Below, piece after piece: positions 1-5,732 of a DNA stretch of 6,986 bases (its first letter is position 1; every line of letters starts with the position of its first letter). The position numbers were made by a program, and so were the translations under genes. This DNA comes from an uncultured Eubacteriales bacterium. GTDB taxonomy: Bacteria; Bacillota; Clostridia; Oscillospirales; Acutalibacteraceae. Under the pieces are notes generated by a model. It was not told where the DNA came from. It worked only from the letters and a program-made list of their open reading frames with translations, and searched no databases. The stretch is from positions 1 to 6,986 of the forward strand of contig ONPE01000090.1 in the NCBI GenBank assembly GCA_900319615.1, in the 5' to 3' direction.

Positions 1-75
1 TCACAACGCAGTGATAAATGTATGTCTGACAAAATCGAGGTCAACAGTATGGTGGATAAAGACGCACGCGTCCGC

Positions 76-105
76 TTGACAATGCTTGGTGTTTAGTGGT
101 AGAAT
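76..105 (+). promoter_or_regulatory. Sigma-A-type promoter for rmuC
   Basis: A perfect -35 box TTGACA (76-81) is followed by an 18-bp spacer and the -10 box TAGAAT (100-105). Transcription would start near 112, giving a leader of about 23 nt before the ATG at 135. A short palindrome, GACGC-AC-GCGTC (61-72), ends 3 bp before the -35 box and could be an operator, but it is too short to claim. The boxes were read directly; promoter function is inferred. Confidence 0.7.
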
Positions 106-134
106 AACATCATCATATTGTATAGAGGTGCCGT

Positions 135-1346
135 ATGGAAACATATCAGTTCATCATACTCGTCGTTTTGGCTGCCGTTGCGATCGCAGTCGGTATTGCG
201 GCGATAGTTATAATTCCGAAGAAGAATAAAGCGAGCTCAGAGGAGCTCTCTGCAATGCGAACCGAGATAGTCAACTCCACCCAGAATTCGGTCAAGAATA
301 TGGGCGATATGATCGCGATGAACCAGCAGAGCTTCTCTGCCGCTCAAAGCGAGAAGATGAGCCATCTGGAGGATCGCTTCAAGACCTTCTCCCTCGAGAA
401 TGAGCAGAAGCTCGAGAACATCCGCGTGAGCATGGAGCGCGGTCTCGACGACATCCGCGAGGACAACAACAAGCAGCTCGCCGAGATGCGCATGACCGTC
501 GATCAAAGGCTGCAGAAGACCTTAGAAGAGAAGATGAACCAGAGCTTCTCGCTGGTCAGCCAGAGGCTCGAGCAGGTATATAAGGGACTGGGCGAGATGC
601 AGAACCTCGCCGTGGGCGTAGGCGACCTCAAAAAGGTGCTGTCGAACGTCAAAACGCGCGGCATAGTGGGGGAGATACAGCTGGGCAGCATTCTCGAGGA
701 AATACTCACCCCCGACCAGTACGATACCAATGTAGCCACAAAGCACGGCTCGCGCGATGTGGTAGAGTTTGCCGTGAAGCTCCCCGCGCGTGACGACGGC
801 TTCATCTATCTGCCGATAGACAGCAAATTCCCCGGCGACAGCTACGCGGCTCTGCGCGACGCTTATGACAGCGGCTCCAAGGAGGCTGTGGACGCCGCGA
901 CAAAGACTCTGCTCAACACCATCCGCCGTGAGGCGAAGGATATCCGCGACAAGTACATCGACCCGCCTAACACCACCGAGTTCGCGGTGATGTTCCTGCC
1001 CTTCGAGGGGCTGTACAGCGAGGTCGTCAACCGCGGCATGGTCGAGCTGCTGCAGCGCGACTACAAGGTGAATATCGCGGGTCCGGGCTTCAAGACCCTC
1101 GCCGTGCAGAAGCGCAGCGCCGAGGTCTGGAAGCTGCTCGGCTCCGTCAAGAAGGAGTTCGAGACCTTCAACAGCGTGCTTGTAGCTACGCAGACAAAGC
1201 TCGATCAGGCTAACAAGGAGCTCGATAAGCTCGTCGGTGTGCGTTCACGCCAGATCAGCCGCAAGCTCAGCGCGGTCGAGAGCAACGATACCCCCGTCAG
1301 CGCGTACTTTTCGACCGTCGACCAGTACACCGAGGGCGAGGATTGA
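135..1346 (+). CDS. rmuC: RmuC family protein (DNA recombination/nuclease-like, membrane-anchored coiled coil)
   Basis: RmuC family proteins carry a predicted restriction-endonuclease-like fold and in E. coli limit inversions at short inverted repeats; the biochemical activity is poorly defined. Visible parts of this 403-aa protein are an N-terminal membrane helix (about residues 6-27) followed by a basic PKKNK stretch, a long charged coiled coil (about 34-155), and the RmuC domain (about 160-365). Family motifs are GIVGEIQLGSILEEIL (176-191), IDSKFPGDSY (228-237), EFAVMFLPFEGLYSEV (282-297) and KRSAEVWKLLGSVKKEF (326-342). The start at 135 is supported by AGAGGTG four bases upstream and a promoter at 76-105. 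The segment normally lying between AGP (315-317) and GFKTLA (318-323) seems to be missing about 12 residues. The low-complexity acidic tail is not conserved. The next gene starts 67 bp downstream on the same strand with no terminator between. Family assignment is secure; activity of this shortened version is uncertain. Confidence 0.93.
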   Translation: METYQFIILVVLAAVAIAVGIAAIVIIPKKNKASSEELSAMRTEIVNSTQNSVKNMGDMIAMNQQSFSAAQSEKMSHLEDRFKTFSLENEQKLENIRVSMERGLDDIREDNNKQLAEMRMTVDQRLQKTLEEKMNQSFSLVSQRLEQVYKGLGEMQNLAVGVGDLKKVLSNVKTRGIVGEIQLGSILEEILTPDQYDTNVATKHGSRDVVEFAVKLPARDDGFIYLPIDSKFPGDSYAALRDAYDSGSKEAVDAATKTLLNTIRREAKDIRDKYIDPPNTTEFAVMFLPFEGLYSEVVNRGMVELLQRDYKVNIAGPGFKTLAVQKRSAEVWKLLGSVKKEFETFNSVLVATQTKLDQANKELDKLVGVRSRQISRKLSAVESNDTPVSAYFSTVDQYTEGED

Positions 1347-1413
1347 TATTGCTTTCCGATGTGATTCTTTTACATAGTACAGATCACCACAGTCCGGAGA
1401 AAGGTAGGATAAA

Positions 1414-2961
1414 ATGAAAAGGATACTTTCGGTTTTGATCGTGCTGACGATGCTCGCATCATGCGCTGTCGTCATGACCTCGGCTGAGGAAACGGAACCG
1501 CCCAGATATGTCCCGGAGGATACGAGGGATACGGTGAGCGGCAAAAACGACTTTGATATCGCTTCAACGGGCTCGGACGAGCTTGTCGTACCGAGGATAG
1601 ACATACATACCGAGAGCGGCAACGGCGCTGCTCTGCTGAAATCGGACGGATACGTCAACGCGCAGATCAGGATCACCGATACCGACGAGGCTGTGCTAAG
1701 CGGCAACGTGCTGTTTAAGGTGCGCGGCAACAGCACGGCGATAGACTCGATCCAAAAGAAAGGCTTTACATTTAAGTTTGATAAAAAGACCGAGGTGCTC
1801 GGCATGGGGAAGGGGAAGAAGTGGGCTCTGCTCGCCAACTGCTTTGACCCCACCCTGCTCAGGAACTTCCTCATGTTTGAGTGGGCAAAGGAGATGGACT
1901 TGCCTTATACATCCGAACAGCGCTTTGTCGAGCTGTGGCTTGACGACGAGTATAGGGGCTGCTACACGGTATATGAGCCGGTGCAGGAGGGCAAGGACAG
2001 GGTCGATATAGACGTCGAGAGCAACGACGGGAAGAAGGATTTCCTGCTCGAGGTCGAGGCGTCGAGAGTCGAGGATGACGAGACCTATATCACCGTAAGC
2101 GGTAATCGCTTTATCGTCAGCGATCCCGAAGACCCCGGCGACGATCAGCTCGACTACATCAAGGGCGTTATGTCGGATATCATAAATACGATGGACAAGG
2201 GTACCGAGGCTGAGATCAGGCAGAAGATCGACGTCGATTCCTTTGCCGCGTTCTATATACTGAATGAATACGCCAAGACCGCCGACTTCGGCTTCAGCTC
2301 GGTGTTCTTCTTCTACAAGGACGGCAAACTGTACGCCGGCCCTCCTTGGGACTATGATCTCTCGCTGGGTAACCTCAACGGCGATCTTTCGTCCTCATCC
2401 GCAAAGGAGGCGAGCAAAAGCGACGGCATCATGCAGAGCAGCAAAAACCTCTATCGCTATCTTTGCGGCAAGGATTGGTTCCAAAAAGAGCTCAGGCGCG
2501 TGTATTATCTGCACCGTGACTACATAGAGAATATCTCGGCCGACGGCGGCTTGCTTGATGTGCTGCGTGAACGTTACGCGGATCTGTTTGCACGTAATTT
2601 CGGCAAATGGCGCGTGGGCAGATGGTGGCTGAATTATCAGAAGGTCCCCTTTGACACCTATGAAGAGAACTATGCTTTTCTCAAAAGCTGGTGTGCTCAG
2701 CGTAACGCATGGCTGAGCGATTATTTCGGGATCACGGACGATCTGTGTATCGTCGGTGATGTTGACGGCGACGGGGATGTTACGGTGATCGACGCAACAT
2801 GGATCGGTCGCAGACTCGTAAATTTCGACCTTCCCGATACGTTCAGCGAAAAGGCGTCGGACGTCGACGGCGACAAAGAGATAACCGCAGTTGACGCGAC
2901 ATATATCCTGCGCTGGTTGGCTGATATGGAAGTGCCATTCCCGATAGACGAGCTTGCATGA
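1414..2961 (+). CDS. Secreted CotH kinase-like protein with C-terminal type I dockerin
   Basis: The 515-aa product begins with an export signal: MKR, then a hydrophobic stretch to about residue 23. A signal peptidase I site after TSA (24) and a lipobox-like LASC (14-17) are both possible. The CotH domain (about 55-430) shows RGNST (104-108), KKWALLAN (135-142), D145-PTLLRN, VELWLDDEYRGCY (172-184) and the signature PPWDYD (310-315), whose two aspartates probably bind metal-ATP. CotH of Bacillus is an atypical protein kinase that phosphorylates spore-coat proteins; the substrate here is unknown. The C-terminus is a two-repeat dockerin: loop 1 starts at D449 (DVDGDGDVTVID) and loop 2 at D483 (DVDGDKEITAVD), each followed by a helix. 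Dockerins bind cohesins on scaffoldins or the cell surface, so the protein is probably displayed in a cellulosome-like complex. The RBS AAGGTAGGA (1401-1409) fits the ATG at 1414. It may be co-transcribed with rmuC. A hairpin terminator follows. Confidence 0.92.
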   Translation: MKRILSVLIVLTMLASCAVVMTSAEETEPPRYVPEDTRDTVSGKNDFDIASTGSDELVVPRIDIHTESGNGAALLKSDGYVNAQIRITDTDEAVLSGNVLFKVRGNSTAIDSIQKKGFTFKFDKKTEVLGMGKGKKWALLANCFDPTLLRNFLMFEWAKEMDLPYTSEQRFVELWLDDEYRGCYTVYEPVQEGKDRVDIDVESNDGKKDFLLEVEASRVEDDETYITVSGNRFIVSDPEDPGDDQLDYIKGVMSDIINTMDKGTEAEIRQKIDVDSFAAFYILNEYAKTADFGFSSVFFFYKDGKLYAGPPWDYDLSLGNLNGDLSSSSAKEASKSDGIMQSSKNLYRYLCGKDWFQKELRRVYYLHRDYIENISADGGLLDVLRERYADLFARNFGKWRVGRWWLNYQKVPFDTYEENYAFLKSWCAQRNAWLSDYFGITDDLCIVGDVDGDGDVTVIDATWIGRRLVNFDLPDTFSEKASDVDGDKEITAVDATYILRWLADMEVPFPIDELA

Positions 2962-2988
2962 GCGATTGATTGAAGTGATTTGCAGAAC

Positions 2989-3026
2989 AGGGGGTTCCGT
3001 AACGGAGCCCCCTATCGGATTTGTTT
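2989..3026 (+). terminator. Rho-independent terminator after the CotH-dockerin gene
   Basis: The arm AGGGGGTTCCG (2989-2999) pairs with CGGAGCCCCCT (3003-3013) through eleven base pairs including one G-T pair, closing a loop of three bases. A T-rich stretch, TTTGTTT (3020-3026), follows seven bases after the stem. The stem is strong but the T tract is displaced and interrupted, so termination may be incomplete. It lies 28 bp after the stop codon. Confidence 0.75.
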
Positions 3027-3047
3027 CAGAAAAACCGACATTTTCTC

Positions 3048-3076
3048 TTGTCGAAGCTAAAGCGGTATGGTAAAAT
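3048..3076 (+). promoter_or_regulatory. Promoter for the three-gene membrane/DUF6765 operon
   Basis: A -35-like TTGTCG (3048-3053) is separated by 17 bp from TAAAAT (3071-3076), which is preceded by TG at 3068-3069, making an extended -10 element. The predicted start near 3083 gives a leader of about 130 nt before the ATG at 3216. The surrounding A-rich run fits a Gram-positive promoter. Later TTGACA strings at 3139 and 3194 have no credible -10 partner at the right distance. Confidence 0.6.
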
Positions 3077-3114
3077 AAAAAAAGAATATATCAACACTGT
3101 TCGGCAGACGAATA

Positions 3115-3208
3115 TGACAGGAGAGAACAGATCTCGGCTTGACAGAAAGGCAAACTAAGCTGCGGATGAACTTTGCTGTCATTTTGTATGTGCTTGACAG
3201 ATAAGGAG
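3115..3208 (+). promoter_or_regulatory. Leader with three TGACAG copies and one complementary CTGTCA; possible alternative hairpins
   Basis: TGACAG occurs at 3115-3120, 3140-3145 and 3195-3200, and its reverse complement CTGTCA occurs once at 3176-3181. CTGTCA can pair with the second copy, extended to TGACAGAAAG against CTTTGCTGTCA with one bulged base. It could instead pair with the third copy, which sits two bases before the Shine-Dalgarno AAGGAG (3203-3208). The two pairings exclude each other, so the leader could switch access to the ribosome binding site. The repeats are seen directly; a regulatory role is only inferred, and no known riboswitch class was recognised. Confidence 0.3.
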
Positions 3209-3215
3209 AGATAAG

Positions 3216-3680
3216 ATGAAAGAGATAAAAATGAGGCGTTACCAGAATCTTTTGACGGTCAGCGGCCTCGGGGTGATTATTTTCGGTTTATGGACCGTTT
3301 TGAAAACGATATTGCTTCTCTTCTTGCAGGAGGATATGGTGGATGATCTTCCCGACGGGCTGTTCTACCGTGTGTTATTCTTTACGCTCATCGGCGGGGT
3401 CTTGCTGATCGATTTTCTGATACGCCTATTCGTCGGTCTGTCCGCCCGCGCCGAGGGATTCGGGAAGAAGAAGGGTTACGGGTATATCGTGGTAGCGATA
3501 CTGATCGCGATTGCTTCTCTGGCGTCTCTCGTGCTGATCTTTTTTGACACAGCCGATCGATCTATTTTAGAGCTGATCGTATCCTTTATCGTTGAAGCGA
3601 CGTCCATGATCGCCACGGTCGAGCTTCTTGTCGCCGCTTTTACCGTCAAGAAGCTGAAAAAAGAACTCGGGGAGGTGTAA
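3216..3680 (+). CDS. Small four-helix membrane protein of unknown function
   Basis: This 154-aa protein has four predicted membrane helices, at about residues 12-37, 50-75, 88-110 and 118-143. The N-terminus (MKEIKMRR), the middle loop (ARAEGFGKKKGYG, 77-89) and the C-terminus (KKLKKELGEV) are basic, while the first loop (QEDMVDDLPDG, 38-48) is acidic. By the positive-inside rule both ends face the cytoplasm. I recognise no family. The ATG at 3216 has AAGGAG (3203-3208) seven bases upstream, so it is preferred over the internal Met6 codon. It is the first gene after the promoter at 3048-3076, and its stop codon overlaps the next start by one base (TAATG, 3678-3682), implying translational coupling. 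It could be a membrane partner or anchor for the DUF6765-like protein encoded next; this is inference from gene order only. Confidence 0.8.
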   Translation: MKEIKMRRYQNLLTVSGLGVIIFGLWTVLKTILLLFLQEDMVDDLPDGLFYRVLFFTLIGGVLLIDFLIRLFVGLSARAEGFGKKKGYGYIVVAILIAIASLASLVLIFFDTADRSILELIVSFIVEATSMIATVELLVAAFTVKKLKKELGEV

Positions 3681-4855
3681 TGATGCAAAGGGATTTTCAC
3701 TATTACGCTACCTACTGCGCGGCATACCTTGCCGGTTATTCTCACGAAGAGTGCCTCTCGATCTGCTACAGCGCACAGTTCGTCGACTGGTGCTCCGTTA
3801 CGCTTCTCTCAAAGCTGAAGGCTCCGCTTTCCGCCGCGACGACTCAGCTGCAGCTTGAAATGATGGACGCGAGGGTCGACCGCGTCGGCCTGCAGGATAT
3901 CACCCGTATCTGGGCGTCGTTTCATTTTCTCCCTTACGATCTCTACGCGACAAGGAAGAGATGCGGGAAAAAGTATCTGGATAAATACCGCCTGATCTGT
4001 AAGCCTAACGGCGATCTGCTCGTCGATACCGTAGAGCTCGCGAAAGGCAAGTCGCTGCAGGCTGTCGGCGTCGCGATGCACGTACTCGCAGATACATGGG
4101 CTCACAGCTACTTTGCAGGCACGCCTTCGTTTGCTATCAATAACACCAACTACCACTTTTATGAGATTGTGCCCGACGGCGACAGGTTTATTGAGAGAAA
4201 GGTCAAGTTCATCCATAACCCGGGCACTCCCGATGATTTTGAGAACAGCGTTTATGTCAACAGCCTGTACCAGACAAGCGAGAACACGATCATGAATCTC
4301 GGTCACGGACGAGCCGGACATCTGCCCGATTACAGCTTTATGCGCTACAAATATCTGCCGGCATGGGCGGATTATCAGGAGATACTCAAGGATAATCCCA
4401 AAGAATATTTTTCCGCATTTTGCCAGATGGTATACGCTCTGCGGTATCTGCACGGCGATATACAGACCTTTGAAAAGGATACCTACGACAGCGAGAAGGT
4501 CGCGCCGTATGAGGCAAGGATCAAGGCGATCCTTATCAAGCGTCAGGGTGAGCCGGGAGCCAGTAAAGACTGGAAGGCATTAGGCGAAGAGCTCTCAGGC
4601 TGCACGATAGATGATTTTGATATAGAGCGCTATCAGGATGAATACACCGGCGCCGAAAAAGAGCAGAAGGACTCTACCTTCCTCGGCAAATTCATCCTTG
4701 CCGCCTTATCGCAAAAGAGCATGGTGACTAACCGTATCTTCAAATCAGGCAACAAGCTGGCAGGTTATTCCATTGAATATAAGAAGAAAGGCTTTCGCGG
4801 CAACCGCGATTTCAAGGGCTTGGTCGATCAGACAAAAGGAGGCGGTAAAGCATGA
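3680..4855 (+). CDS. DUF6765-like protein, putative zinc/metal-dependent hydrolase-like
   Basis: The 391-aa product resembles the DUF6765 family, known mainly from Clostridia and having no assigned function. The N-terminal DFHYYATYCAAYLAGYS (5-21) and SAQFVDWC (31-38) and the central HVLADTWAHSYFAG (134-147) are the features I recognise. H134-x3-D138-x3-H142, together with H7, D36, H159, H209, H214 and H258, looks like a metal-binding set reminiscent of zinc-dependent phospholipase C or S1/P1-type folds. However, the spacing differs from the classical phospholipase C signature, so catalysis is unproven. No signal peptide or membrane helix is evident, so it is probably cytoplasmic. GGAGG (3671-3675) inside the end of the previous gene serves either ATG 3680 or, with better spacing, ATG 3683. 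It overlaps the next gene by ATGA (4852-4855). The C-terminus is basic and lysine/glycine rich (KKKGFRGNRDFKG), which could favour membrane or nucleic-acid contact. Confidence 0.75.
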   Translation: MMQRDFHYYATYCAAYLAGYSHEECLSICYSAQFVDWCSVTLLSKLKAPLSAATTQLQLEMMDARVDRVGLQDITRIWASFHFLPYDLYATRKRCGKKYLDKYRLICKPNGDLLVDTVELAKGKSLQAVGVAMHVLADTWAHSYFAGTPSFAINNTNYHFYEIVPDGDRFIERKVKFIHNPGTPDDFENSVYVNSLYQTSENTIMNLGHGRAGHLPDYSFMRYKYLPAWADYQEILKDNPKEYFSAFCQMVYALRYLHGDIQTFEKDTYDSEKVAPYEARIKAILIKRQGEPGASKDWKALGEELSGCTIDDFDIERYQDEYTGAEKEQKDSTFLGKFILAALSQKSMVTNRIFKSGNKLAGYSIEYKKKGFRGNRDFKGLVDQTKGGGKA

Positions 4856-5385
4856 GCAGCGGTCAGAGAATAAAAAACATCCTGATCGGTATAGCGATCA
4901 TCTTGGGCGCGTTGATACTTATCGCCTTTCCCGAAGAGGGCATCATCTTAACTGCGTCTATCCTTAGCATATCCCTGTTTATTTACGGGATCAAAACACT
5001 TATATATTACGTGACGATGGCGCGGCATATGGTCGGCGGCAGGATCATGCTGTATCTTGCCGTAGTCGTACTGGATCTCGGTATGTTTACCATGATGCTG
5101 ACTAATATCCCAAAGATATACATCGTCCTGTATCTTGTGGTGGTTTACGCTTTCGCCGGAGTCGTCAGTATCCTGCGCGCCTTGGAGGCGAAGAGGTATC
5201 AGGCGCCGATGTGGAAGCTAAGCCTTATATCCGGTATCATCAACGTCGTCATCGCGATACTCTGCATCATCTTCATGCGCTCGACGAATATGATCGTGTA
5301 TCTGTACTGCGCAGGTCTGATCTACTCTGCGATCGTCCGCATCGTCACGGCTTTCCGTGAAACCGCGATCGTATATATCCAGTGA
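4852..5385 (+). CDS. DUF308/HdeD-like six-helix membrane protein
   Basis: The 177-aa protein has six predicted membrane helices arranged as three hairpins (about residues 8-25 with 30-52, 64-84 with 88-109, and 121-141 with 145-166). This is the architecture of the DUF308 (HdeD-like) family. The first hairpin, with ILIGIAIILGALILIAFP then a short acidic turn and a second helix containing YGIKTL, matches the family pattern well. HdeD is linked to acid resistance in E. coli, but most relatives have no known role, so that function should not be transferred. The start codon overlaps the stop of the DUF6765-like gene (ATGA), and a strong AAAGGAGG (4835-4842) lies nine bases upstream. It is the last gene of the operon; the terminator comes about 190 bp later, beyond a dockerin remnant. 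Confidence 0.8.
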   Translation: MSSGQRIKNILIGIAIILGALILIAFPEEGIILTASILSISLFIYGIKTLIYYVTMARHMVGGRIMLYLAVVVLDLGMFTMMLTNIPKIYIVLYLVVVYAFAGVVSILRALEAKRYQAPMWKLSLISGIINVVIAILCIIFMRSTNMIVYLYCAGLIYSAIVRIVTAFRETAIVYIQ

Positions 5386-5395
5386 TCTCAGATAA

Positions 5396-5530
5396 TTGAT
5401 CCCGATCGAGATCAACGATCCTGCCGCCGACGTTGATGATGACAACAGCGTCACGATCCTCGATGCGACATGTATCCGAAAACGGCTGGAAGATATGCCT
5501 TCGTATGAAAACATCGGTAAGCCGATTTAA
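5396..5530 (+). pseudogene. Half-dockerin remnant (second calcium repeat only)
   Basis: Between stops at 5393-5395 and 5528-5530, one frame encodes 44 residues that read as the C-terminal half of a type I dockerin. A linker (PIEINDPAA) precedes a calcium loop, DVDDDNSVTILD (starting at 5429), then the helix ATCIRKRLEDM and the tail YENIGKPI. Calcium-ligand positions 1, 3, 5, 9 and 12 are all kept (D, D, D, T, D), although the usual glycine at position 4 is Asp. The first repeat, the catalytic or structural partner and any credible start codon are missing: the only in-frame start-like codon is TTG at 5396, without a ribosome binding site. It lies out of frame with the upstream DUF308-like gene, so it is not a C-terminal extension of it. 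The most likely origin is a deleted dockerin gene whose 3' end and terminator remain. Confidence 0.7.
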
Positions 5531-5577
5531 TAGTCATCGTCATTGTATTATCAGAAAAATATATCCCATATCAGAAC

Positions 5578-5620
5578 AACAGCGGGGAGGACAAAGCGTC
5601 CATCCCCGCTGTTTTCATTT
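5578..5620 (+). terminator. Strong rho-independent terminator
   Basis: AACAGCGGGGA (5578-5588) pairs perfectly with TCCCCGCTGTT (5603-5613). After one bulged A at 5602, GGAC (5589-5592) pairs with GTCC (5598-5601), leaving the loop AAAGC. The run TTTTCATTT (5612-5620) follows directly. It would end transcripts of the 3216-5385 operon after the dockerin remnant and may originally have belonged to the lost dockerin gene. The opposite strand lacks a good T run, so it is probably one-directional. Confidence 0.88.
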
Positions 5621-5644
5621 GCGTGATGATCTTCCGAAAACCGG

Positions 5645-5696
5645 GTTATACTAACATTCCGTTAACAGTTTTATATATTTATTAACGGAATATAAC
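5645..5696. repeat. Imperfect AT-rich palindrome between convergent genes
   Basis: ATTCCGTTAA (5656-5665) is perfectly complementary to TTAACGGAAT (5682-5691). The stem can continue as GTTAT (5645-5649) against ATAAC (5692-5696), with six unpaired bases (5650-5655) on the left side only. The loop of 16 bases is almost all A/T plus CAG. Neither strand has a T run after the stem, so it is a poor intrinsic terminator; it may help end the minus-strand gene or bind a protein. Confidence 0.5.
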
Positions 5697-5732
5697 GCAA
5701 TAAATGTTAAAGGTTTTTATTGAATATCAGTA

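Noticed and set aside
17..44. Possible divergent minus-strand promoter (TTGACC, 16-bp spacer, TACATT).
   Set aside because: Weak boxes, short spacer and no gene visible to the left.
1..96. Open forward frame from the window edge to TAG at 94-96, possibly the tail of an upstream gene.
   Set aside because: Only 31 codons, no recognisable sequence, and it overlaps the -35 box of the rmuC promoter; it cannot be judged without upstream sequence.
1349..1376. Possible separate promoter for the CotH gene (TTGCTT, 16-bp spacer, TACATA).
   Set aside because: Both boxes match poorly and read-through from rmuC is equally possible.
1245..1874. Long minus-strand open frame (about 209 codons) across the rmuC-cotH junction.
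   Set aside because: It is antisense to two well-supported genes and has low-complexity Ser/Leu composition typical of antisense reading.
3114..3158. Possible 14-codon leader peptide (ATG to TAA) in the operon leader.
   Set aside because: No Shine-Dalgarno upstream and no run of regulatory codons.
3809..4453. Minus-strand open frame of about 214 codons opposite the DUF6765-like gene.
   Set aside because: The forward frame has family motifs, ribosome binding site and coupled junctions; the reverse frame has none of these.
5433..5654. Forward open frame starting ATGATGATG across the dockerin remnant and terminator.
   Set aside because: It runs through a strong terminator hairpin, lacks a ribosome binding site, and the overlapping frame has clear dockerin similarity.
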